From Arthrinium phaeospermum (taxonomy: Eukaryota; Ascomycota; Sordariomycetes; Amphisphaeriales; Apiosporaceae): DNA of 64,000 nucleotides. Of this stretch, positions 11,242 through 23,285 are shown in pieces; the first letter of the stretch is position 1, and each line of letters opens with the position of its first letter. Below the pieces are notes generated by a model, which saw only the letters and a list, made by a program, of their open reading frames with translations, searched no databases and was not told where the DNA came from. The stretch covers positions 1,674,001 to 1,738,000 of the forward strand of contig QYRS01000013.1 in assembly GCA_006503535.1 (NCBI GenBank). The letters run 5' to 3'. Both the position numbers and the translations under genes were made by a program.

Positions 11242-13748
11242 ACTGACCCAAGCCTATGTAGCGTAGCGTAGCTGTAAGTTAAACGTCGTCGCTGGAATGT
11301 TCACGTCGTGATAAACAATATTCACATCACCGCCGCGGTAGACCGTGGAGTGAAGAATGATGGGAGGGTGTATAAGATGGGAAGAGCTGTCGGGCTTCCT
11401 TGTCTTCTTCCTCTTCTTCTTCCTCCTCTTCCTCCTCTTCCTCCCCATGTATCAAAATGTCGACGACCGTAAGCACTTGCTATATTGTATGTTGTATACA
11501 GCCAGTAATGTCAGCCGTGCGGATCACCTCCCCTGTAGATCCACTAGTCGTCTCGCAATACGCGTGATACGGCCCCCAACAGTCCGCAGCTGAGGTTGCT
11601 GGCTGGACAATAGTACAACAACAAACTTCACGGGAATGCAGGGTGGCAAGGGGTCAGAGACTTGTGGTGGCACAACCAGATAGAAATACCAGGCCACACC
11701 CGGCAAGCCAATGCGATCGTCAATCGAACGATTCTGCCATCCATCTTGTCGTCGGCCTAGTAAACTGTCAAAGTCACCGAGCATTTGAGATGATGATGTT
11801 TGGCCATAGGTGCTCCAGAACCTGATCTCAGCGCACTAATGGCCTAGGCCCGCCCAGATACAGGTACTTCGTCCCATGATCCCTTGCGGACTATCCCTGG
11901 AGGCTGGCTGGAGCTGAGCTGAGCTCGCTAGAATCGAGGGGTGGTTCAAAGTGTACGTAGTCGTAGTATCAATGTATGATTCCTCCATTTGCGGCAAGTA
12001 TCTGCAGGTTTGTCGATCCCCAGTGGCCTTGATAGTTGGCTAGCAAAGGTTCCGTCAGGCATGTGCCATGCGTCCTTCAAAAGTCGGTCTCTGCATGCAA
12101 ACATGCACCCAGCCAGACAGACCCTGACGAATTATCCGTTCGCAGCAAACAGAGGCGGGGCGAAAGCTTCATTCCGTCAATCCGACCGTGAGAAAAACAG
12201 AATGCCGGGGCCAGAGAGCTGGGTTTTACTGTATTGTTTTATTATTTTCTTTTTTCTTCTTCCCTTTTTCGTGCGCCGCGAGAAATCCCATGAGCAACAG
12301 TAAATGCGTGGCCGACATGCTCAGCGTAACCACAGCTGCCCTCGATGGCCTCGTGTTCCGTATCATGACGCACAGAATGGAACGAACCTTGAGGTCGTGC
12401 TACTTCCGAGTCAAGGCAGACCGCCATACATACCGTTTGGTATGGCTGCCGGGTTCCAAGTTCCAAGGTGCCACGACGTTACACACAACGAATACCTGCA
12501 TGATGTAAGCAGTAGGGACGGTTTACCGTTTTGGGCATCGAATGAGCCCACCACTACCTACGAGCTACTGTAACAGCTGGTGGATCTTAAGCCTTTAGAG
12601 GGGCTTTGGCGTCGTGCTTGTTTGGATATCCGCGTCTTTTTCATCTTAGCAGAGTTCAATGTTATGTATCAAAAAGCAAACCAAGCACCAAGGCACCACG
12701 GACTGGCATGCCCGACGACAGTGCTAAGCTGGGATGGGTAGTACCCGCATTTAAGACAAACCTCGAACTACTTTTACTACTAGAATTCTGGAGATTGAAC
12801 AATACGCAGGAGCAAATACGACGCTGTCTACATTCAATGAGATACACAGCAGCAGTTGGGCATCAATAATTCAAATTCTGGTGCAGCTAGAATAAACGAA
12901 GTAGACTGTCTATTGAAATTATAGCACAGAGACACGGCTAGAACTAAAAACAGCCGCGTCTTTCCACATGCCCCCAAAGAGGAAAATGTACCAAGTAGTC
13001 TCACCACCCAGCCCACGTGAGAAACGAAGCCAGTTCGGCCCGCCCGCCGCAGCCCCCTTGCGAGGGATTGGCACAACGGGATGGCTTGCGTAAGCCAGGA
13101 GAGCATCAGGTCTATGGTGAATAGCCTCCTGTGTTCAGAAAACCCAGGAGGCGAGAGGACTTGGCGCGTGTCCGTCTAAAGAACGACGTAACCACCCTCG
13201 TCCCTTTTCTATGGATCTATCTCTTTCTTCCCCCTTCCACCCACTGGCTTTCGCCAGAGGTTTCCGGGGGAAGCGGACAGAGAAAAGGGGGAGAAGAGGT
13301 TGCGACACGTGGCAACGAAGGCCATTTGATATACCGCGTGGATTACAGAGCATCAAGGAATGATCTCGCCTTGTGCTCCACCTTGCCGCGCGGATGGTGA
13401 GTATAGTGAGTATACATTTCAAAAGCACCTCCCGGTGACGGTTCTGGTAGCATCCCAGTGCTTTTATAATCGCCATCATAAGCCAACGGAGAAACAGTGG
13501 GCGTTCACAGCGTATGTTGGATAAAGTTTGCCAATTCAGCGGCTGGGTGTAGGACTGGCGGAAGTTACTTCACTTCGGTTGCAACACGAGCAATAGAGAC
13601 AGCAAGCGGCACGTCCCATCATTCCATTCGTAAGGCATTCCTGTATGCCCCTGTGTTAGCGTCAAGATTGTACATTAGTATTTGCTCGGATATTCAGCGG
13701 CTTTGTTTCCGCCATCGTGGGCCAGCTCAAACCTGACTTCAAGCTGCC
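11242..13748. other. Intergenic, 2.5 kb, no gene seen
   Basis: This separates the oxidase 5' end from the Nup37 3' end. A CT-rich tract at about 11399-11446, just upstream of the oxidase start (G/A-rich on its coding strand), is a likely promoter or leader element. Open frames in the rest are short and unconvincing. Confidence 0.55.
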
Positions 13749-15992
13749 CTAGGAGTCGAAGACGACCTTTTTCCGCCCCCTTCCTCTTCCATCACTCATG
13801 TCGTCCAATGACCGGTCGATTTCCATGAGGTCCAGCATTTCGACCTCGACATCTCGCTCTATCTCGTCATCATCCTGCATGACATCGGCCGCTGCGTTTA
13901 AGCTGTCCGCAAAGGCAAAGCCGCTGGTACGCGGAGGCGCAGCTGTGGTTTCGTCCGTTTCGGTCGAAGGCAGGGCCCGATCGGCCTTGTTCTCGGGTTC
14001 GCGTTGGGCCGAGTGGCTCGAGAACCTCCTCCTCGGGTTGATTGAGAGATTGTAAGCTTGGCTGGCAGGTTGTTCTGGTCGTGGGTGCACGACTATGGCG
14101 CTGTTTTCTCTGGCGCGCTCGCTTAGGCCCTTGCGGCGGCCCATAATACCGCCAATACGTGTGCCGACGACCGTCTCACTCTCACGTACCACCACAATCC
14201 GGCTTTCGCCACAAACAGCAACATCGACGGGGAGACCTTCATTGGTTGCTGCTTGCGGTCCTCCGAACCTGGGGATAGCCGCAACATCGGTACAGCGCTC
14301 GCCCATAAGGCCAACGGTAAGATCGCTCAGGCGGACCATTCGCGTAGGCTGTGCACCACTGAAGAGATTCACGCCTCCGCCGACTCCTTTTCGTAGCTGT
14401 GCGTCCCAAAACTTGAGAATGCCGGGGATCACAAGAACATGTTCGGAACCGCCGATCCATAGGACGGCACTCTCGTCTGCGGTGGTCGTCGCTTGGGCGG
14501 GTATCGGCATGACGGCAATGCCTCCTCTGACAGAGAACAGTCGGTCGGGTCCAGAGAAAGTGGATAAGGCTTCGCGCCGGGAATGTGGCGTCATGGGCAC
14601 GAATTCGCCCCCGGCTCCAGTTGCTCGTTGGGCTCCCGGATTGCGCAGAGGGCTTGTGCCTTCAACAAACCCCGTCACGCTGAACGAAGTGATGGCAGCA
14701 CCGCGAATGCCAGAGCTCTGCTTGCCGAGGGCAGGTCCTTGTGGTGAGACGCCGTCAACATCCCAGATGCCCCATTGTCCGTCTGCTAGTAAGGCCAGAA
14801 CAGCTCTGCCATGGGCTATCCATGAGGCTGCTATGATGGGCTTGCGTGATGACGAGGGCGAGCAAAAGGGGGTAGAGAGTGATGAGCCACGAGCCTTGCG
14901 AGGGAAAGGGGGTATCTGAGAAATCCTCAAGTGGCATGGATGGCTGTGCGTAGTCGTAGACCCTGATGGCCTGGGAAGTGTTGCACAGAAGTTGGGTTGA
15001 ATGTGTGGAGTTGAAAGATACGGACGAGAGCGGGGCCGGTAGGAACTCGGTCTGGAAAGGCTCGACCGGCCGATCTTTCGTTGTCTTCTCGAGCGGCACA
15101 TCCCACAGGCGAAGAGTCCCTGAGGCCTCTTTCGAATGGGCTGCTATCACAGCTCGCGGTGCAGCTCTACCAGTGGATCGCGAGCGCTCTGCAGACTTGC
15201 TACGATCTGATGTAGGCTTTGGCTGGACCAGGGTCATGGCCAACCCATCACTGTACTTCTCCTGGCCCATTAACAAGGTCATGGACTCGCCCCATTTTCC
15301 GTTGCCAGCCTTTCCGGCCAACAAGTTCACACGGAGCTCTTCCCGGGACTTGCTCAGAGGCGAGGGTGGCGTCAGAGGCAAGGTAACCAAGTAAACCTCG
15401 CGCGTTGCACAGGAGACAGAAAACACGATTTTCTCCTTAAGCAAATCGGCACCGTTCCAGGCAGCATCCTCGGCAGCACAGGGTGTCATAGGCAAGGTAG
15501 CAATATGGAAGACAGCCGAGCCCATGGACAGGTCCAGCGTTTGCGTAATATCGGTCTGAGGGAACTCGTCCATGCTTCCCTCTTCGAATTGTGGTTTATC
15601 GGTGAAGGCAGCGCCGCTTTGAGCCGTAGCGTCGTCGTCGTCGGAGTCAATGACCATGACAGAATCTTCGGGTGCGTTGCCATTTTGCTTGCCCTTTTTG
15701 CCATGACCAGGGTTGTCATAGACAGAGGCATTGAAGGGCCGCCCTCCGCGCCAAATTACCGAAACACCATCTTCGTGTCCGTAAAGGACGATCGTGGCTC
15801 CTTGGGGGGAGAGAACCGGGTATGTTTGGATGGTGTGTACTCGACAGGTCAAGTTGTATCTGTAGATGCCGGAAAGGCCGTTCAGTTATCGAGCAAAACA
15901 TCATTGAGTTGGTACATTCAGCGCAGTGCAGCTTACGTCGTCTGGGTATTTTGCGCAGTACGGCGCACTCGAGGTCCGATGCCAACTGCCAT
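13749..15992 (-). CDS. NUP37: Nucleoporin Nup37, with an apparent single-base frameshift
   Basis: Exon 1 is 15992-15937 (begins MAVGIGPRVRR). A 77-bp intron (15936-15860) leads to exon 2 from 15859, giving the conserved start YNLTCRVHTIQTYPVL then ATIVLYGHEDGV. Nup37 is a beta-propeller subunit of the Y (Nup107-160) complex of the nuclear pore. The frame reads well to GSWLITLYP. It then breaks at a G5 run on the plus strand (14868-14872) and resumes one base over as SSSRKPIIAASWIAHG, IWDVDG and onward to the stop at 13749. Ignoring one C in the coding strand gives 721 continuous residues. No GT-AG intron can bridge the break. The C-terminus is disordered and ends in basic GRGRGRKKVVFDS. The family call rests on the conserved N-terminal block and the WIAHGRAVLALLADGQWGIW segment. 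Confidence 0.82.
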
Positions 15993-17951
15993 TGCAGCAG
16001 CTCTGGTTCAGTTGGAACCTTGACAGAGTATGATGATGTGGTGCAGTGGACCTTTCAGCTCTGGAAATGATTCCGCAAGTCGTAACCGTTGTTGGGCGAA
16101 ATGGCAAGGCTGTGTTGATGTGCAAAGCGGGTATCGTCAAGCTTGACTTCTCTCGTCGCAAAGCGTCACTTTTACTGCCAGAAGTTCATCTTCAGCCAAA
16201 CACGCGGAATGTGAACTGTGGAGCTCGACGCGGTCCAGTCTCCAGAGCAAGCTGAGCTCGCCAGCTCGATGTCATGTGACCCTGCGCAAGGGCCAGGACG
16301 AATGAGTACCTCACTTATGTACCTACTTGTAAGGCATCAATCAATTGATTCCAGATTTTACCTAGTGTCTGCCCGTAGGTCAGGTCAGGTACCAAGATTG
16401 TGTAATAGTGCACCCCAAGGCCAAGGCCAAGGCCATCTTTTTGGAGATACCTACTGCAAGCTTCGTCATCGTCATCGTCGTCCACGTTGCTCCATTTCTG
16501 TTGGCATCGTCGGTCGATAGTGCTCTTCTCCGTGCTGGGCAGTTCATGCAATCCAAGCTGCCTTTGAATACGTCGGCCCCTTTTCAGCCTTCATAGCAGA
16601 TGCATAAGTATGCGTCACGTGCTGTAAGTGTAATATTACCTAGGTACCTAGGTAGGCAGATGGAGGAAGGTCTATTAGTCCAGAACATGCACATGGCGAG
16701 ACACTCCTTATTCTATGCCACGTTTCAGACTAGCCGATCGGCACGTCATTTCAGTTGGTTCTGACGAGGTGGTATATTCAAGAATTTCTATAACGAGGCA
16801 TCCCAGTAGGCATGCATCTTTCGCTTAAGCAGTCTCTCGTTGCTCTTATCAGTTTGCCCTAGACTGCTATCCCGGGCTTCTGCTTCAAAAGTGGGCATGT
16901 TGAAGCTCATAATCTCGCTGCCAACTTCGTCGAGTTGTCTCGTTGTTTAAACGCTCCGATACGCAGGCATTGTCCTATCCCGCAGCCATCAGGATAGATA
17001 GAGATCGTCCGTCCTCCAGTGTCTGTGGTTGTATCATAATCTTGAACGCGAAACATCTCTATTCGTTGCTAGGGAGATTGCAACTAGTTCAAACATCCTT
17101 TCGTGCCTTGTCAGAACCAGAGCCTAGTTAGTTGCCTCATCACGAATCAGGATCTAGAAACGCTTGCTAGTCAAGGTCCTAGGTCTCAGTAAGTGGGAGG
17201 TTAGCTAATTCGAATGCCATTGCCATATTGGAGTATCGAATACAGGCGAAGCCCGTCAGATACAACAGAGACGTTGAAAGTGTATGCACAAGGGTATTAG
17301 TTTCGTGAACATAGGTTCAGATATGTTGGGCTATCCAGATAAATATACAAAAAGTGCCTCAATGCCAGTACCTTTTCACGCTGTCTATTGTCCTAGATCC
17401 CGGTTCAGGGGCATACCCTTCGAACATCGCAGAATCCCCAGACAGCACAACCCGTCAGTGTATGCATCACTGATACGAGACAACCAGTCATACGACATGG
17501 TTGACGTATCCTGGGGGGAACCCCTATCTATGACATTTTGCTCAGAAGGCCACCGCCGCCTTTGTTGTAGTTCTCGCCGTAAATAATTTAAAAAAGTGTA
17601 TGTGTTCGAATGATTCGCGCTGGTCGTAAGGCGCCTCTGCGCTTACGCTCGGTTCCGAGCAGAAGATAAGAGGTAAGGAGGGGACGGCATTGCGTGACCG
17701 GCGGAGTAGTAGGTGAAGGGTGATGCGTCGAGTACCGTTTCGTGCGCCCAATATATTCTGTTATCCAACAGCCTGCAAGACACTAAATAACGCCAAAGGA
17801 TCGTCGAGTATGATGATACATCATCCAATGACAACAGACACCACACCAGAGAGAACGCCGTCAAAGATGCCAATGTGGAACAAGTAGGTACAAGCCAAAG
17901 TCATTCGTTCGTCGTGAGTGGACGCTTCAAGAATGCGTCTTGACGAGTCGT
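15993..17951. other. Intergenic, 2 kb, no gene seen
   Basis: Upstream of Nup37 and downstream of the WSC gene. It contains a CCAAGG hexamer repeated three times (about 16415-16434) and the palindromic run TACCTAGGTACCTAGGTAGG at 16637-16656. I find no coding frame worth calling. Confidence 0.55.
16637..16656. repeat. TACCTAGGTA palindromic tandem motif
   Basis: Two overlapping copies of TACCTAGGTA followed by GG. Related pieces recur in other intergenic regions of the window, near 6402, 22006, 55930 and 61205. Confidence 0.7.
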
Positions 17952-18880
17952 TTATGCGTTGGTGACCTGCGGACGTGTTAGAGGGAACAGAATTCAACCG
18001 AAATTTGAGGAAGTCGGTGGTACGTACTCGAAGGATCCTGCGGGAGTAATCTTCGTTGTCCGCAATGCTGCCGTCGCTCATTCTGCGCTGTGCCATGACC
18101 GGGTCGAGACGCTGGTCAGAGAGAGAGAGGCCGCCGCTGCTGGATGGAGGCTTGCCGCCTGCGATAAAGGCGTTGACAGCAGCGTTTCGCCTGTGTTCCT
18201 CCTCGATCTCGGCGTTTCTCCTGCGGCGGTAGAAGAAGAAGGCACCACCGCAAACAGCACTCAAAACGATGAGACCGACGACAACGCCGACTGCGATGCC
18301 TACTGTGTTCGTCTTGTTGCCCGAGTCTGCTTCATCGGATGCTGTTGCCGAGGGCGCAGCTTGATCACGTCAGTCCAGTCCAGAGAACAAACCAAAGTCG
18401 AAGACCACGGGGGTACTCACCAGAACTCGTGGCAGCCGCGGGGGCGGAAGATGTTGCTCCGGCAGATTTTGACGACGATGTCGATGGGTCGGGGTCGTCC
18501 GCTACTTGTTTACGGATGCCGATGTTGTAAACCGTCCAGGTATCCAGACCACCGCAGGCGTCAACGCCGAAACCCGGGCATGGCTCTCCGCAGTTCTTAT
18601 CGTCGGTTAATGAGGACTTGGGTGGGTAGGTGTCACCACACCAGCACTCCTTCACTTGCGTGGCACCAACTGGTTTGCCCAGCTTGCGACAGGTTGTGGC
18701 GCACTCTCCTTGTGTTTGGAAGTTATTTAAACCGGCTGACTTGAGCCCGCCCTTTGATTTGTAGCAGCCATGGACGGTATCGGGTCCAGACTGTGGGTCT
18801 TCAGCCGGCTTCTGCACGCCGTCTCCTGCTGCGGCCACCGTCGCAATCAAGGCCGAGATGATGAAAGATTTGAACAACAT
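17952..18880 (-). CDS. WSC-domain plasma-membrane cell-wall stress sensor
   Basis: Three exons: 18880-18421, 18359-18028 and 17966-17952, giving 268 residues. A signal peptide (MLFKSFIISALIATVAAA) is followed by a WSC domain at about residues 38-120. Its eight cysteines lie in motifs such as HGCYKS, CATTCRK, ECWCGD, NCGEPCPG and DACGG. A Ser/Ala/Thr-rich stalk then leads to one membrane helix (VGIAVGVVVGLIVLSAVCGG) with a basic stop-transfer RRRR. The cytoplasmic tail is short, with DYSRRILRVTNA at the end. This is the architecture of Wsc1/Slg1-type sensors, which report wall stress to Rho1 and the Pkc1 MAP-kinase pathway. The last exon carries only four codons (VTNA) and the stop; skipping it would change the tail. 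The first acceptor (CAAG) is weaker than usual but keeps phase. Confidence 0.92.
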
Positions 18881-21800
18881 ATTGAATAGAGTTGAACGGT
18901 GAGTTCGATATAGGGTTTAGCGAATGTGGTAAGAAAAGCTCTCAGACCGCTCAGCGACTCGAGAACGATGAAGTGCCGAAGTGACACAATGTCGGCTCCG
19001 CTAGGGAGAGGGTTGCTGAATGAAATTCGACAAATTTCTACGCTGCGTTAGTCGATAGTCCCGATGATATTGTTAGATGGCTGGTGTGGTCCGGTCGGGA
19101 TGAAGGAAGGTGATGGTGTATTGAAATGGGGTATCCAGCCGATGCGTTCTTTGACGAGCCTCCCGAGTTGTCAAACAAGAGGCGGCATGCACTCAAGGCG
19201 ACACTTTATTCGTCGTCGACTCTTTGTGCTGCTGGATAGACCACGGAGTTCGACTGAAAGGCGTAGGACGACAACAATGCACCCATTGGACAACTCCTTG
19301 TCCTCGTTCCAATTACAGACCACCCTTCCTTCTGGCAGAAGGGATGCTGGCACTAACCTTTGCTTCAAACAACCTTCCTCTGAACTGATGGTGCAACGTC
19401 TTCTTCGGCGGGTCGTGTGTAGATATCTCGATGGCTGTGTTACGACGGTAGTCTCTTGTCCAAGGCTGGGTGAGCGGACGGTCTCGTGGAGAATCGATGA
19501 CCCTCGCTGTGATGACGACGAGCAGATGGCAAGCCGTTTAGTTGAGAGAGCGGGAGGCACGACGAGAAGCCTTTGGCTGTGTCTGGCGTGGGAATGGAGA
19601 CGAGACTGCTGACACACACGATAGATGTGAGGTGTTTCTGTCGGGTTTAGGAAAGGAAGGAGAGATCTCAAGTGGCCGAAACGAGAGACAGGCAGGTGAG
19701 ATCAGACGAGAAGAGTGAGTGGATGCCCGGCAAAGCGCGAGAAGAGGGACTTGGGGGAAAAGGGAGGGAAAGATGAGAGCGCACGGAGGGGATTTGGGAC
19801 ATGGGAGGATGAGAGATGGGGCCCAGGCCAGAGAGGACCGACATGGGTGTGGGTGTGGGTGGGCAGTGATGAGAGAGGAGGCGGCTTTGCTGTCTCTGGT
19901 CTCTCGCTCTCTTCTCCCACCAGCACCACCATATCTCCTGCCACCTACCTGCTACCTACCACTACTACTAGGCTCATGCCCCCTCCCCACGCACCTATTG
20001 CCGTGTTGGGTACAGAGCCCTCCGTACCCTGCTGGGCACTGGAAGTCACATAAAGCATCTAATTGCACTCATCACTCCACGTCGCCAGACAAGACCAAGG
20101 CCCCGAGAGTGCAAGTGGGAACTCTGTGGAGGGCCGTCACGCCGTCTGGCACTGGTCTGGCTGGTTTGACTGGTCCAGAGAGACAAGCGAAAGAGACGGG
20201 AAATTACACCGACCAGGGGGTCTGGTGCATATCCTTCCTTTTCGTTTTTAGCCGGCCCTGGGGGCCAGTCGCGGGTACAGCAGCACAGTGTTGAATTTGG
20301 GGTGGGTGGCCTGGCCCGGCCGGGAGCCAGTCTCCTAAACGGGCAAACCCAGGCCCTAAAGCCCGCCGCGGCATCCCCAGGCACTGAGGCACTGCGGTTT
20401 ATCTGGGCGGAGGCATTTTTTTTTTTAGCTGATTGGGTTGAGTTGAAATCGTGTACTTGCGGAATGCCACCCCTTGCAGTAGTGCCCACCACCATTTCCG
20501 TTTGTGGCTAACGGTCGAGACGGGCTGCCTTTAATCCCAGCCAATTGAGAGAACAAATCATCAGATGCCCTCCACTCGCGGCGGTCTGATTGGCCGCACA
20601 ATCAATTTGGAGTGAGACCCTGGGAAAAAGGGAGGCGGCGTCCTTGGCCGCAAAGAAAACAGCTGCTTCCCGCGTCGTACAGTATCCGGCACGGTGGTTC
20701 TGCGCGGGCGATTCGTACCTCTTCACGCTCCAACTCTTCAATGTTGCAGTTGCACAAAACTCAAGCATCCAAGCCCTCCTGCATATTGCTGCGACGGACG
20801 GGGAGGCCTTGCACACGGCCAGTGAGCCCTGGAGATCTTCAGGAACAGTTGCCTCTCTCAAGCAATGCCGGGAGCACAAACCAAGGCACAGGGCATCGCA
20901 TTCGAGACATTCATAACCAAGATGGCCCCAGTTCGCTCAGACGTGCCGTCGTGGTCGAACCTCGATATATTCGTTGACATTTGACAAGATCAATTTCCAT
21001 CCGTCCAATACCAATGTCAACATGTCTTTCAAGAAAGCCCGTCCATCCATCCATCTGCTTATCCCGAAGAGCTAATCGATGGGAGCGGTCGCCGAAGGAA
21101 ACGGTACATGCGGTAGCTGGATCTATTACTGGTAGCGGCTAGGTAAGCTACTGGCTCTAAGGTTTGGCCACACCAGCTGAGCGATGACTTGAACGTCGCG
21201 CGACGCCCGACTCCAGTCAAACACGAAACATGAAACCTCGTCCAGCTCTACGCCAATCCGGGAGGGGTGAAGATCGCGTTTGACATCAAGACCACTTGGA
21301 AGTTTAGCATGGACACCATACACCACACACAACTGGGCATTTTTGTTTGTTTTTATTGTCCCTTTCTCGGGGCTGGTAGTTCTGGGCGGGTGGCCAAATC
21401 CAAGACCAAGATCCGGCGGCCGCATGCATGATACGCGATATCGTGGACCTCTTTTTTGTGCGCACGTATGAAGGCAGTCAGCAGTTGCATAATAAATATG
21501 CCGCCTCCCAAAGTACATGACACTCACTACATTAGAGAGTGAGTGAGTGAGATTGGCTATGACCTTGAAAGCATCCAAGCAACCCGCCCGGTTTGATTAC
21601 TTAATGTTTCGTTCGCCAGAGCAGAGAGGACCAGGACCACCATGCATGCAATCAATCAATTCCTTGCAAGATCCTGCCACTCCGTTCAAGATCATGGTCT
21701 ACCATAATAAGAAGGGTGGAATGGAGCCGCCCCCATGTTGATGTTGGCGTCCGTGTTCTTCATGCGCGACCGAACAACTCAGGGCAGCACAGCCTCCATC

Positions 21801-22241
21801 ACGTTGCTATTAGTGACACCTCGACAAGACTTTTTACTCCAGGAATGCATGGAGAGGTCCAATTAAAAAGCCAACCCCGGCGTTCATCGTAGCCATTTGC
21901 CATGCAGGCTGGATTGGCCATTACCGACACGAGATTTAACATTGAAAGGCTTTGAGAATTTGCCAATAGCCTGTGCGATAGATCAAATTAATCGCTACCT
22001 TACATACCTACCTAGGTACGCACAAAAAGCATGCTTAGGCGGCACAGGCAGGTTCCGTCCGTCAGGTCAGGCAGCCCATTGCATCGCCGTTGATCGACAC
22101 GCCGGTCTTCGGGCAAATGTTCGAATGTGACGCTGACGACGCTACTCGTTCCTTGTTCGCCATCTCCGCTGCCCGGATTCCTGCTGCCCATTTCGCTTCG
22201 CTGAGGGTGGCTCCGGTCTTTTTTGCTTTCTGAGAGCTGGA

Positions 22242-22268
22242 GTGTGTGTGTGTGTGTGTGTGTGTGTG
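22242..22268. repeat. GT dinucleotide microsatellite
   Basis: About 13 uninterrupted GT units; likely length-variable between isolates. Confidence 0.9.
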
Positions 22269-23258
22269 CCTTATGTACCTACCTGTGCAGAAGAGCTGTG
22301 TTCGCAACGGAAGAAATCCATCGAATGAATGCCAGGAACCCTTCGCTCTTGGAAAGTCTTGTTTTAATTGTTCGCACGCCATACCACCCGCCCAAGAAGA
22401 AGTGCATGCACCTACACAGACCTGCTGCTGCACGTCGTACGGCGCACCGACATTCCTACTACATGTCATATCATATTGGAAGACGCATCCTTGCTGACAT
22501 CAATCAGTCAATCAATCAATCGGAACTCAATCCCCCAGGTTGGTTCTAAATTTGTCTTTGGCAATGTGTACGGTACGATGGTGCTGCATCTCTAGGGAGA
22601 GAAAATCATGTTAGCCGTCTTGCGTCCGGTGTGAGAAGTCTTGTCTTCTTCGTATTCCTCCTCGCCGAGGATGGGGAAAAATAAAAGCGAACAGCCAAAG
22701 CGCCTCATGCTGACAGTACGTGTACTCCCGTATCTGGGTTCGGCATACACGTACTCCGTAGAGAGGCTTGCTTTGTTTCTTTTTCTTCCCCTTCATTCCA
22801 CCCAATAGGAAAAACAAGCAATGGCAACGAAACCCAAGCCGAGCAGCCCGTCCCTCGATCCACAGATGGGCTGGCGCCCGCAGACCCGTTTCCTCGGGTC
22901 CAAATGACGGGGGCTTGCTAAGGGACACGCGGCGTTGTCCCTTCAGCCTCCACCCCCTACATACATACTACTCTGATACTACTACATGCGCGCAAGATAG
23001 CGCTGCTACTGTCTTCATCTGGCTCCACTCGGGGCTAATAAAGGTGGCTTTCCATATGCACACCCGCCGCCCGGTCGACCTCCGTTGGATTTTAGCAGCA
23101 ACGCTTGCACCCTTGAGCGAGTAATGCTCACTCTCACCTTGCTTACTGTGTTTTAGGGGTCTGCTTTGCTTCGAGGCCTCCGCACCTAGCAGATGCGGCT
23201 AGCCAGCTTCACTCTGCTTCCCGTCCCTGGGTGCATGTGGGCATCAGGCTCATCAGAG

Positions 23259-23285
23259 CTCCTTGATCTCCTTGATCTCCTTGAT
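23259..23285. repeat. Three exact tandem copies of CTCCTTGAT
   Basis: Nine-base unit repeated three times with no mismatch, in a non-coding context. Confidence 0.85.

Noticed and set aside
19719..20294. Long open frame (191 residues) in the gene-poor stretch
   Set aside because: Composition is low-complexity and no domain or splice context is visible; reads as chance openness of a GC-rich leader.
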